DNA from: Dipetalonema caudispina
Taxonomy: Eukaryota > Nematoda > Chromadorea > Rhabditida > Onchocercidae
DNA length: 64,000 bases
Reading direction: 5' to 3'
Assembly: GCA_013365325.1 (NCBI GenBank)
Contig: JABVXV010000047.1
Location: 124,001 to 188,000 of the forward strand
Position 1 is the stretch's first letter; every line of letters starts with the position of its first letter. Below the pieces are notes generated by a model. That model worked only from the letters and a program-made list of their open reading frames with translations. It was not told where the DNA came from and did not search any database. Shown here piece after piece: positions 1-12,854 of this stretch. The position numbers were made by a program, and so were the translations under genes.

Positions 1-1306
1 GAAAGTTTGCAATTATTATTCCGTCTAATTTTGCGCGCAATACACTTACTTCATACTGATCACCAATGGAACGATCCAAGAAACGAATGATTCCAGACGC
101 ATCCCATGCCATCAAATCTGGGTTATATGTTCCTTTCTGCTTCAGTTCAGTAACCAATTCCTGTTGCGATAATTGACGACATTCTTCAGCTGTACTGTTT
201 CTCTGTAACGACAACGATGGACAGTTGAAAATGCTTTATATGACGAAAAATTTTCGACTTTCTTCAATATTAAAATTTTTATACTACAAAGCATTACCCT
301 CGGAACAAATGGCCTACGCCGTTTTTGGAGTATTTCTTCGTCATTAGCTTCACTAAGCGTACGATTCAGTTCCTCTTCACGTGCCAGACGTATCGCCTTG
401 AGACGATCTAGAAAAAATGCCGATTCACTATTGGGTAGTGATGCTGATACGGGAGAATAGCGTTTCTGACGTGATACTCGTGCCAGCTCACCATTCACCT
501 TTTGCAGTAAGTAGCGATAATGACGTTTACAGCTTAACAATTCTCTCTCTGAAAAATGGGCTTAAAATTTTATCTTATTAATTGGAAACTGAAATTCTTT
601 CGATGGAAATTTGAAAGATGATATCAAATCTAGGTACTCCGGGAAAATGCGTGAATATGCAGCCGCATATGACAACTGAGGACGATATTTTCGAACACTA
701 ATGTTGAAAAATTGAATATTTGAAATAACCTGATGCTGATGAGAGATCAGTTTGTGTACAGGCAGCAATCTCTTCTTGTTGATGTTGATCGGCTGTTAAC
801 ATTACACTATGAACAGTGGATGCGATGGATAGTAACATGGCGATAAAACAGATACGAAATGCTGTCGAGGTATGAAATGCTGACAAAAGGGTCGTTTCCT
901 TAGGAGTAAGTAAAACTACACCTGACGTCTTCGTGCACTTCCACTTGTCCATTACCCCGTGATTGTTCCACACGAGCACTTCTTCACCTCTATCGTGGTC
1001 GTTTAGCATAGATCCAACTGTGCCACCAGGTACTGGTACACATCTGATGTCTGCAAATTATGAATACAAGTCATCTGATTTACCGAAGTCTTCCAGAAGA
1101 AGACTTTTTTTGTTTGCAAGTCTTCCAGAGGAGAGAGCGAAACATTGAGAATATCAGTGTTTTCAAGGTACCATCAATATCTCTCGAAGAATGGGGCAGG
1201 ATTGCTTATTGCTTGGCTACCTTCCTACCTTGTTTTTGATTTTATTGGGTACTCTTCTCCGTCATTCTGCTCCTGACAAAATAGCATTGGTTGTTCTTCG
1301 ACTATT
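1..1306 (-). CDS. Partial gene of unknown function, 3' end off the left edge
   Basis: I do not recognise this protein. Three downstream exons join cleanly on the minus strand: one ending at a donor near 741 (residues ...CTQTDLSSAS), then 550-298 (starting ERELLSCKRHYRYLLQKVN), then 202-1, which is still open at the window edge (starting RNSTAEECRQLSQQE). Donors and acceptors fit and the phases agree. The product here is charged and helical (REEELNRTLSEANDEE, KRRRPFVPR), suggesting coiled coil. Upstream exon candidates are 1306-1229 and 1182-1084, which join in phase. A third, from 1050, contains EEVLVWNNHG and faintly resembles the core of a MIB/HERC2 domain. It does not join in phase to 1084, so the 5' part is unresolved. 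A hydrophobic stretch around 810-870 (FRICFIAMLLSIAS) could be a membrane segment or a misread intron. Confidence 0.5.
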
Positions 1307-1849
1307 CTTTAACGCGCCACGAACTCGTCATAGAATCTTTTTTATTCACTATAATCCAAATCATCTGTCCATCATTTAAAATCTCAAGAGAAGATAGTCA
1401 ACCACACGTCGCCAGGAGGCTAAATTTCAAGTGATGGTGGCAAGCAATACAGTATAGGGTACGCCAGCAGTCGCAAAAAAGGGAACAGGAGAAGAAGGCA
1501 TGGCAATGGATCAACAAGAATCGATCATTACGCCGTGATAGGAATGATATCTATGGCAATAGTTCCCAGTAATGGATCTGACTGGCAAATCCGATTGCAA
1601 TGATACAACCTATGAAACTCGGTAAATAAAAGAAAAAGAATGCTTGAAATTTATATAAAGGAATTACGGCAAAAATGTATTAGGGGAAAGCATAAAAATT
1701 GTGCAAAGAGGAGATAATGATAAACATCAACATTAAAAAGAGATTCATTCGTCTGTTACTGCAGCAGAATGGGATGGATCGGATAGCAGCGATCAGCCCG
1801 CGAGGGAACATCGTCGTAGAGAGGGGGCGATCGCATCTCGTCATCACCA

Positions 1850-1970
1850 TCACGATTGTTGCCTGGTCGCTGATAGCACCAGCATCATCACTGTCACCAC
1901 CACCATCACTACCATTATCATCGTCATCATCATCAGTAGTAACATCAACAGCAACAGCAGTAATGGTAGT
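1850..1970. repeat. Imperfect trinucleotide low-complexity tract (CAT/CAC/ACC/CAG)
   Basis: The tract is built of degenerate CAT, CAC, ACC, TCA and CAG triplets. It opens long frames on both strands: runs of serine and proline on plus, and poly-Asp/Gly on minus. Those frames have no splice context or conserved feature, so I treat them as artefacts of triplet composition and not as genes. Confidence 0.75.
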
Positions 1971-2009
1971 TAAGACTTCCATACAGGTGAAAAGGCGATC
2001 ACAATGACG

Positions 2010-5000
2010 TTTGGCCGTATCATTTTGATCGCAATTTCAAGAAACAACGTTACTCCACAAATACTCGTCCGTGGTAAGACCCGTTCTTAATCCATTTTCC
2101 AGCAGCTCCACGGGTATGTGTCACAAACATTCAACAAAATGCATCTTCGTCCGTACTCTCCTTATCCCTTTTGCGCATCTTATCTGTTCCAAGCATCCGT
2201 CCATTCCTCACGATTTCGCTTTTTTTCTTTTTTTAAAATTAAACTGAGTGAAATCTGAGTTCCATAAAGATCCTTCCTCCGCATTTATTTTCCCACGGGA
2301 AGTTCAGTTATCTCTTTTTTTGTGAACATCTACCAACCGAAAAAAGGGATAAAGGATTTTTACATCTGGACAGGCCTGATGAAAACCGTACTTCACAACT
2401 GCATTTCCTAATTCCAATGACCAAAAATGAAAAAGCCAAAACAGCCAGAAAATTATTGAAGTTAATACGTCATTTGAACAACTGCAATGAAATATTTAGT
2501 GTTTACCTGAAAATGTATTCAGAGAGAACGAAATTTCGCATTGACATTACTTCCGTTTCGATTGGATTTCACTTATGAAAAAGCGATTATTATAATTCCT
2601 CAAGAAATCTTCAATTCAGGAAAAATTCGTTCAAGGAACGAATGCTTTAGAATGTAAGAAACACTGTTAACTGTTTTTTAATGCAATATTTGCAGCGCTA
2701 AATATGTTTGATTGCAGAATTTTGAAGTCTTATAATTGTTGTGATGAATAATTAAGCTCCATGATATTTGACCAATATTCAAGACATTTGTGAAAATTTC
2801 TTTCAATCGTCTCGCTACTTTTATTTTCCCCTGTTTCTATGGACTTCCTGATTTAAAAACAAATGGTCATCAAAAGAATACTAAATAAAAGGGTAAATGA
2901 AAAGATGCGGAAGAAAAAATTGGAAAAAATTTCGTGCTACCTTATAATCCATTATTGTATTTCGTAGAATTTCCATACTCAAATCAGGAAAGAGTAAGTG
3001 GAATCCAACTGATATGGTTTTTTGCTTTGAGGTACGTGAAAAACGAGAACACAGTTTTCTTTCATCAAAAATGTTTGCATTGAATTGAAGGACGCATTAA
3101 TTATTGTTGAGAATTGAAATGTAAAAAACATTAGCAGTTCAGAAAAATTTCCATCGCTAAAGTACGTGAAATTTCTTTAAAGTTTAGTTTTTCTGGCTAA
3201 CGAAATTTCGAAATTTTTTATATGCCAGTTGTCATGATTATTTTTTTTCTTCGATTTTTAACGATTTATTTTTTCGGATCTTCAAGCACTATAACGAAGA
3301 AGAAAAGATCGGCAGAAACTAGTGATTCCTTCAACTTTTAATGTTCCATTTTGATTTCAAGTTTATAGGGCAAAGCAAGGATTTCCCAATCAACATTAGA
3401 ATATAAACGTGTTTTCCGACGTCTCCATGCACTCTGCTTTTTACGTCAAACATTTCAAGATCAGTTAACAAACTGAATTGGATGAAGTTCACCATTTTGT
3501 CGCGAGGTACTTTAGCATTACACCAAAGTTGATCAAATTATCGCTAATACAGCATTAGTCGTTAGGATAACATTAATATTAATAATGACGTCATATTACC
3601 AGATTTTTAATTGTTTCTGTCAGATGAAAAATGAAAACAACTAATTTAATAGAGCTAACTGTTCGCATTTTTTTATTACGAAGAGAAATAAACAGAGATG
3701 TATCATTTTTCTTTATTTTTGGTTTGTATCAACAAAATAATTTGACAAAGCAGTTTTATTCTATCGTTTCTCGATGTGACAAACTTACAGTTGGAAGTTT
3801 TCTGAAATTTAATTTACTGATAAACTATCAGTTTTAATTATCTGTAAATGTAGTTTTCACCAATGGTTCAAGGAATGTTTGTGATTTCATCAGAACCAAT
3901 TCTTGCGTTATGCAATGATTTGCAAAGGCTGAAACAAGTCACTGCTAATATTTTTTTAATGATACTGAATTTACCGTTCAATATAATGCAACAGTAGATG
4001 AAGATACAATAATTCATGTCAATCATGAAAATAGTGATTTTAATAATTAAGATATTCTCATTCCAGAAAAGATAAAAATACTGGTACTGCAGATCAACTC
4101 TATAAGAATTCGATAGTATATGTCCCTATTAGATTTGATGGTAATATCATTGACACAAAAACCAGAAATATTAAAGTCGGTAATGTGAAGTTAACATTGA
4201 ATACTGTTAATTTTAATGTTTGAAATTTCTCCTCACAGATGCTACCAATCAGAAATGTTGTATATGAACTCAAGAATAGAGACTTTGATGTCAGTCACTA
4301 AGTCTCTCTCACTCTGTTCCCTGTCATCAAATATTTGTTGCTTGATATATAATAGTTTCCTTTCATACTTGCTCGAAGTTTCTAGAATGAGTGCAGAATT
4401 TCATGCTTCGAACTTCTCAATTAGTATTACCTTTATGTCATAATGAAAAGATAAAGTAAGATTCTTGGGAAAAAAATTATGAATTCGAAATTCAAAGTCA
4501 CAAAAGTAGAATTTGATGTTGAAAAGTCTGGAAAACTTTGCAGGTTAAATTTGAAATACTTTAACTCATTATTTTAAATGAGAGAACTGTATACTAAAGC
4601 TTATTCTGATGTATATTCTGTTTATCCTTATATCTTTGGCACATCAAAGTCAAAATTGATCAGTTTTATGAATTGTTTAAGCATAACGCATTTCAAATGG
4701 CGGACAAATATTTTCTATGTTTTTCGAGCATTAATTGAAGAGATACCTTGAAGTTCTTTTGTTCAAATGAAAGTGCAGACATTCAAAAATATTCAGAACC
4801 TCCAGAGATTGAAAGATGGCATATGACGATTCGTTTTCTGCACTTTAATATCGGCATTGCTTTCAACAAGAACTACTCGAGCTGTAATGCTCCGTGTCAT
4901 TTTGTGATATCCACTGCTAAGTCATATTCTCCTGGCGCTTCTTCGCAATCCATTTCAAACGACAGTGAAATTTCCTCAAATCTTCATTTCTTTTCCAGGT

Positions 5001-8000
5001 TAATCAAAGCGAAAACTATTTTTGTCCTTAAAAGAAATTTGTTTGACATATAACTTTTTATTGCAATTTATGAAGCCATATATCATAATTAATTCGGGAG
5101 TTTTTTCTTATCTTATATAATGGAAATTCAGAATTTCACCTGATTCGCGAATTTTTTTCACTCTACTTGCTATTCTCGTAATATAATGTACTGCTTGCTG
5201 ACTACTTTTTTAAAGCAGAATTTAACAATTATTGCAAATCGTAACTATTATTATGATTATTATGAAGTATTATTGTTCAATAAAATAGTGGGAAAAAAGC
5301 TCATTTAATAAGTTATCGATGTTTGAGGAGTAACCTCATGAGCATTAGGGAACCATCGATCATTGTCGTAACTTAAATTTATAAAATCATATTGCTTGAT
5401 GAGGCATGTTATTGCATTAAATGATGATATACAAGCTCATTGTATATATCAGTATATCTTTTGGGGTTAAAAAAATGGAAAAAGTTTTCGTTGTTCCTGT
5501 AGTAAGGGGAAGAGAAAGCATCTCGCAATGAAGCAATCGGGAAATTCACTCAAGTTAATTAAGAAATAATTAGCAATTACACACATGCATATAATACCCG
5601 TCAATAAAATAACTTTCACTCCTGTTCATCAGATATTTCTTAACTTAACCTTTTTTCCTATTAACAAATTGCTTGAACTTTTGGGTTATTCGATATATTT
5701 AGTTTAGAATCTGCATTGATTACAACCCTTCAGGACTCAGATGTTTTTTCATTTGGCAATATTTTCTTTCATATGGCTCAAACCTCACATCCTATACTGA
5801 TTATTTCCAATACTCCTTCTAATGCCGTTCAAGTCTGAAAAAGAACACCAAACAAGTGTGACAATATATGACATTTAATGTTTGTAATGAGATGGCCAAA
5901 TTCTGTTATTATTTGGTAGCGTTCGAATGCAAACGTCCATGATCCACAAGATCTGCATTTCCGCTTTTACAGCTTAATCAATTAATTCGTTAATGTGATG
6001 AAGAGCGAAGACATTCATTCAGTCCAAATGGCTACTGTTAGATGAAATTAATTAAAACGACCATGTTTGAACCAAACAATCACATAACTAACTGGCAGGT
6101 ATAACTTTCCCTATTTTTTGGTCAAATAACATTTCAAAAAGTGGCATATTTCATTTTTGTATGCTTTTTTTTAAAAAAAAAAGTAAGGCGAAGAGATTGC
6201 AGGTGGAATTTCAGTTTAGAGATTTCTTTTTAAATTACTCCAGTCAAAACATTTTCTTGAATCATTCTGAACTTTTCTCTAAAATTATTTCAGTTCTGAA
6301 ATTTAAAATTTATTTACCCACGGTTGGTAGAGTTCCGACGATGTTTTAGAATATCATTACCGAATTGAGGCACTATTCATTTCAAACTGAATAGTATGCT
6401 CTATTTATAAATGCTTTGTACCACTCATTTCATACCTCAAATTAGGTGAATCCATTAGAAGTAAAGACATTGCCTCATATTATAATAGCACGGCTGTCCG
6501 TAAATTCTACCATTAAATTCAGTCTTGTCCTTTTTTATTAACTCGACAAACTTAACAAAACCAAATATCAGACTTCTGGAACAAATTTACTATATCATTT
6601 TCCTAACCATTGACTTTAATCTTTTGTTGATTGGAATGTCAGTGGTCTTGTGGTCATAAATGTAAACAAGAAAAATTTCCAAGTATTCAAAACTTTATAA
6701 ATTTATTGCTCTAATTGTAGCTTAAAAAAACATGCCCTCTGGTGAAAAATTACTTAGTATGAATGAGTTAGAGGTTTTGCAAACTAATAAAACTGAATGT
6801 GACACTATTTTCCAAAAAACTTCGCAACTTGCCTCTCTTCAAGTTCCTAATTTGAGGATTGAAATATAAAAAATGTGACACACTTCATTTTGATAATTGT
6901 TGCATTGAAAAGAAAAACGGAATTTTTGAACGATTCTTTTAAATTTCATTTGAGACAGTTGACATGTTGATTTGCATCCCGTGTCCTTTCATTATTCATT
7001 TCTTTTGTTTACTTCCTAAATCATTTTCGGCAACAGCAAGTGAATCTTTTTCGGTAGTACAAATGAAATTAATATCAATTTGGAGGGCCACTATAAATTT
7101 TCATGAAATATTTCTGGGAATTAATGATATTTGAAGCATTGTTTTGTCAACACCGACTCCGTTTCTATACTTTTGTACAGTACCCTCTGGTTGTGTGTAT
7201 CTTTGTAGTCCTATTCCATTTGCAACTTGTTATCAACATCTTTTTAGTTAGTAAATTTGATTATGGTACTGATTAGTTTGTTTCGCACAGAAATTGCAGT
7301 TAAAAATTTGGTTCCGGATCCTTTATATATCTACAAACAATTGCAATTTAAGTAATCAAATCACAACTTCGGTTTTTGCAAAACTTATGATTTCAATGAG
7401 GCGTCTTCTCAGACATAATTTCACGGTGAATTATATTTTCGCCAATTATTCATGAAGTGTTTCACAAATAAAAAGGAGGAAAAAAAGTAGGAAATCTGTG
7501 TAAATGTGTAGGATCGATCGGAATATTCCTACTTGGAATACTAGCGAATTGCAGAGCCTGGAGCAAAATGAAGGCTTGTTTGCAGTACAACAAAAGCATT
7601 CCCATGGTATTGAGGGATGGAAGAAGAAAAAGAAGCGAATTTTTGCAAAAATGAAAGCAGTTGGACGAATGAATTGGGCGCTAAGTATGGCGAGAGCGCT
7701 TGTAAGTTTATTTAATGAAGATATCGTCTTATCATCTTAACTCATAAATTTGAGCTTCATTGAAAATAATCCTAATTATTGGAAGTCTTTCATGTCGAAT
7801 GAAAAGTTCGTTTTGTTGCGTTGATGGACATTTAATAAGTAGTTAATTTATTTGGACGTTTAATTTCTCCACTATTATTAGCAACCATATACTGATTAAA
7901 GCATTGACAAGGCAATAGCTAAACGACAGATAACTATCGGTCCATCATAAATCACAGAATGATTAGTTATTTCACAGCAGTTAAGGCAAATTCATATTAC

Positions 8001-8970
8001 ATAAAAATCAATTACATCAACTCCATCGTCGAGACTGATTGGTCACTCGCTACTGCCCACCTGATAGAATTATGAGACATGAGTTGTCACACTATTTCTG
8101 TCCAGCTTATTACTTAATTTAAGCTCTCGATGATTCAGACTACTTCGCTTTAGTGGAACAGTGCACAGCAGTGTTTTTTCAGTTCAATTGAAGCGTCTAG
8201 AAATATTCTCGCCATTCTTTATTATACCTGGTCGAAATCATTTCCACACCGAGATATGTGTAATGCATAAGGAAGAGTACGGAAGAAAATTGCTATCAAT
8301 ATATTCTTGATCATAGACGTAACCTGTTATTGGATTTTTTGGATTTTTTTTGTTGGATTTTGTTTGTTATTGGACTTTTTTTTTCGAAATAATTTTTCTA
8401 CAAAGTTAATATTCAACCGAGTGGTAATCTTTTTAATAGCTTAAGCATTACACAATTGATTGGAAATGGATAAGCATTAAATATCGACTACTCTTTTTTT
8501 ATTTCAAAAGAAACTAACGAAATTAAACTGAACTATTGTTAGCTAAAACAAATGGTTTGATGGTTATATTAATAGCACATTAGCAAGCCAAATTTTCCCG
8601 TTGTTAAGTCTTTTATCTATAACGTATATGCTTATTCTCATGTACATTTAAAATTATTTAAAACCGTTAATGTTTGTCAGAACCAACCAATTTACAAGCT
8701 CAGCATTTACAAACCCAAACCATCGAGCCATTTCACAACGTTCACAAATTACCTCATTTGGGAAATATTTTTCTATGACTTTTTCCAATCCACATCGATG
8801 CAGAACGTATTTCTAAAAGTAAAGAAATGAAAGAAATTTGCACCATCATTGGATCGATTGGTGGTGAAATATTTCGTCGTAGCTGAACAATCATACCCAC
8901 TTAACTTTACTTCTAAGCTTTTCCCAAAAATTCCCGTTTCCACTATTCAATTTATTTCAAATTGTCTTCA
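2010..8970. other. Non-coding, AT-rich intergenic region
   Basis: I see no convincing exon in about 7 kb. Open frames are short and lack domains or matching splice pairs. The longest, about 78 codons at 7504-7740 on plus, is lysine-rich and has no recognisable partner exon. There are A/T homopolymers and a TTGGATTTTTT-type short repeat near 8325-8390. Confidence 0.6.
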
Positions 8971-8976
8971 AGTAAT

Positions 8977-9086
8977 GTATATATATATATATATATATAT
9001 GTGTATGTATGTGTGTATGTGTATGTGTATGTGTACGTGTGTGTGTGTGTGTGTATGTATATATATATATATATGTGTGTGTGTGT
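8977..9086. repeat. Compound (TA)n/(TG)n microsatellite
   Basis: A run of TA dinucleotides passes into TGTA and TG repeats and back to TA, then TG again. The Tyr/Ile and Cys/Val open frames over it are translations of the repeat. Confidence 0.95.
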
Positions 9087-9735
9087 AAACTCAGTATTGA
9101 AGGATGTTACACAGTTGATGGTGTATCAGCTCAACAGCATTAAAAAAGACAAAAAACTCTAAACGAATTCAAACTTCATCTTTTCACTTGCGAACCACTG
9201 ATACAGACTATGTATTGCTAAACTCTATATATCTACCAGTTGATTTACAAACATTTCGATCCGCAGTGGTCGCAGTTTTTGGGTTGCTTTATTAAAGACA
9301 TATATCAACTAGCACAGATCAATTTCAATATTCTTCAATTTTACCTTCTTGTCAGCAACATTCCTCCTTGTTTCCTTGTTTCTTCCTCCTTTTCCTATTT
9401 GTAGTGAACCAATTCTGTTGCACAACCAATTAATCGTCAGTCAGCAAGCATCGTCGGTTTCTATTTTTCTGATATTATTTCATTTCCAGCCATAAATCCA
9501 CAAATATTCATCATTTCGTGGCGCTTTCTTACACCTGCAATTTACAGAATTCCACAGTTTAGGTTTTATATTCTATTAAAAATTGTATTTAAAGTGGCTC
9601 TTACTTACTTGAGCTCAGCAATTCAATTACCGGATTAAATGATTGTTGTCAAGCGAAAAATTCAACAATTTTTTCCACGATCCATCCCTTCGCCCACTTC
9701 CAGGCAATAAAATCCCAACTGTTTGTTCGTCTACA

Positions 9736-12700
9736 ATGAATCGACGAAATGTGGCTTCTAATATTACTGTGATGGCAATTCAGCCACAAGTTGTAAGTTT
9801 CCACTTTATGCTTACAAACAAACTTTTAGAAAATGGATTGAAATAAAAGTGTTATACGTTGTACAGTGCATGTGTTAACAACTTCTTGGCTGAATTTTGA
9901 CCGATCGCAAAAGTTATTTTGAGATTCCAAAAATTTGTAAGGATATGAAAGCTTGAAATTTCAAGAACTTCCTAAGAATACATAAGTTTTCAATTAAAAT
10001 CACTGCAGCTCTTCCATAATGCAACGCTTTCAAAGCTCCATTGTTGCGCAGTTGTGAAAAAATGAAGTGGGAAAGAAGATTTTTGCTTAATTTAGTTGTC
10101 GGAAGAAAGCTAAACTAGTTCAGGTTTTAGAGATCTGGAAAGAAAGTAGGTAGTTCAATTATAATTCACAAATACGCCAGGTAAAATGGATTTGTAGATG
10201 CCCAATTAATCTAAAAAATATAGCTAGTTCTTAATCATTAACATGCGAATTGTTATTACTAAATTTTTGATCTTTTTTGTCACTCTGCCATTGAAGTTAA
10301 AATTGAGGAAAAAGCCCGAAGTAACGATAATTTCGACGCTACACTTTCTTTTCTCATTTGAAAGCGGGCCTATGAATGCAATTGGTTTGGTTGAGCATTT
10401 CTGAACATTTTTTGTTAAACACGCATATTTTAGAAAGGTCTCCATTGATGTTTATGGCCGGCTTTCCATCACATTCAATTCACAAGGAAATCTACTTGTA
10501 ACTTTTTTCAATCTATCTATTTTCAAAAAAATGTTCGATTTATTGAGCAACGGAATAACGAATTTTATAAAAGTAAATAATGCTGAAACCTGTTTTCTTA
10601 TAGCTACTAGAATTACCCATCAAATCAGTCAGTGATTTCATTGATTTTATATTTGCTTACTGCCTTGACTATCATTAGTTGCCATTAATTGAAATCTCTA
10701 AACAAATACTTTGTCTCTTGTTCTTTTCTCAAATGAACATTTCTGAATCAGTTATGAATCCCAAGCTAAGATAGAGAAAATGATCGCAGTAACTTATGCC
10801 AAGTGAATAAAATAGCTGTGATTTGTTTGAAGGGTAGTGTTTCTTTCTCCTCATTGTGACCTTCAGTTAATTTATATTTATGCTTCCCATCTATTTTTCA
10901 TTTATACGGCGAAGTTGAAGAATTCAACGAAAATTTTAGAATTACGTTCAGAATTGATGAACAGCGTGTCAATATGCTTATCGATAGTTTTAAAATGCTT
11001 TCTAAGTAAAAATCTGGTTAAAATGTTTTCTAAGTAAAAAATCTGATTGATTTTTGAATCAGATATTTGCAATGAAATCTCTTGAAACAACATGTTCAGG
11101 ATATATTTAATCCGGATGCATTACGTCTTATCCAGACGGCAATGGATAAACTATCAGCAAATGATATTCAAAATATAGATAACGCTTGTGGCCCCATGCA
11201 GGATAAATGGCTAACGTTAGGTTCGTATTACGCTTAGGACAAGCAGTGTAATGATATGGTATGAAACGCAGGAAAAGAAGGAGGAAGAATGAAAAGGATT
11301 TGAAATTTAAAGCTGTTTTGCTAGTCGAAGGACATGAGGGGAAGGTTCACGAACTACAAATGGTTGCTAGATGCTACTTACAACCGCTTGATGTTTTCCA
11401 GCTTATTTTGTTGTTTCCTGGTGCTAACAATCCTGCTATCCCATTATCATCATCATCATCATCATCATCATCATGTGTGTGTGTCTACTACACACTACTA
11501 CTCCATCAAACATTCAGCATTTATTATACTTCGAATGAATCTTCTCTTTCCAACTCTTCATATTTCAAGATCACTCTTTTGAGATTAGCAAAAATTCAGT
11601 TGAACCGTTCAGTCATTGAAGTTAGAATAATCGATGCGAAACCAGCACTTTTTACCGTTTCTTTCGAATCTCTTTATTTTTTTCTACACTGTACATTAAT
11701 TAATAAAATTACCCTCACCCTTCATAAATCCATTCAATGCAAAATTAAACTTCATCTCTCCTTACACAAATCTTTCTACTTCTTCAACTTCTTATATTTA
11801 TTTCCATCTCCTATTATTTTCCCTCAAATCATTTAATCACTTATTTTCACTTATAATGAATACTGTTAATGGATAATAAAAACACAAACAACATTTGTAG
11901 GAATAAATTGAATGTTAAAATGAATTTCCTTAAGAAATAATTTCGAGTAATAGCTTCCCATGTGTCAGAATGAAGGCTAAAGAAATAGTTTATTAAATGC
12001 AGTTGGCGGAAGCCAACCTACTACAAATGATTGCTTTTGATGCTATCCCGACGTGATTATTATCAGATCGTTCCACACATTTGTTGTCTGCATATCTTCC
12101 TTGTTCAACCTGTTTACTTCATTCTGATTTTTTTTTTAGCAGAACATTTGTGAAGAAGTATATAAGTAAACGTGGGATGATTTCACTGAGTGATCTTATA
12201 ATTAGACCGCAATGTCATCGTACTGGCTAACGTCAAGATGTATCTTTGTATTAAACGTATCACTTAAACTTGTTGTCAGTTGATTAAATGCATTACGTGA
12301 TTTTATGACACTACTAAAGTGAAAAATGGCAGCCCTCTACGATATGACTCGTCACTTAACAAAACATCAAATTGATAGCTTCACCAAAAAAATGGAAGAA
12401 GACGAACTGCCAACAGTTTCATTAGGCAATGTCGTTGTTAGTCATTACTGTGGTATCGCATTTATCATTGTTTAATTTTTTTAAACTGAAACTTCATATA
12501 TCAACAATTTGTGAGGAAAATTAAAATCTATTAACGCAATTACCATCATCATTATTATCGTCATATAAAGCTGACCGGAGTCTTCGCATCCCATCAACTA
12601 TTTTGTTTTTTTAACAGCATCCGGAAATTATTCTAATGGCTGTACAAGGACAGAGCGCGTTTTGCCCTCTGTTGTTGAAGTTGCCATTAAGATGAAGAGG

Positions 12701-12757
12701 ACATTACAGAATCTAATGGCCAGGATAGATTTCGTTGACAGCAGTACATACTATTAG
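9736..12757 (+). CDS. Small four-exon gene, unknown function (145 aa)
   Basis: Exons are 9736-9792, 11100-11220, 12333-12452 and 12618-12757 (stop TAG). Phases are continuous at every junction and the sum is 438 nt (145 aa plus stop). The start MNRRNVASNITVMAIQPQV lies 33 nt after a good acceptor (CCACTTCCAG at 9703), a likely spliced-leader site. Exon 2 gives DIFNPDALRLIQTAMDKLSA, exon 3 ALYDMTRHLTKHQIDSFTKK, and exon 4 ends MARIDFVDSSTYY. The protein is hydrophilic, mostly helical and has no membrane segment or signal peptide; I recognise no family. Introns are 1307, 1112 and 165 bp; intron 2 holds a microsatellite. The stop lies 97 bp before the first F-box exon, and exon 3 has an alternative donor at 12436 that would splice in phase into that gene, so the two loci may be co-transcribed or share exons. 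Confidence 0.55.
11446..11484 (+). repeat. (ATC)n then (GT)n microsatellite in an intron
   Basis: About nine ATC/TCA triplets are followed by GT dinucleotides. The tract lies inside the second intron of the small gene at 9736-12757. The long serine and histidine open frames over it are artefacts. Confidence 0.9.
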
Positions 12758-12854
12758 TTTTATACTTATAAGCGTGACATTTGGATTTTTAATTAAAAAG
12801 ATGAAACCCAATTTTTCCTTTTATTTTCAAATGTCATCTCTGGATCTTTTGTAG

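Noticed and set aside
1680..2007. Long frames on both strands over the CAT/ACC triplet tract (poly-Asp/Gly and poly-Ser/Pro)
   Set aside because: They are products of triplet low complexity, overlap on opposite strands, and have no splice context.
7504..7740. 78-codon frame with Lys-rich centre on plus
   Set aside because: No domain, no partner exon and no conserved-looking start context; consistent with chance.
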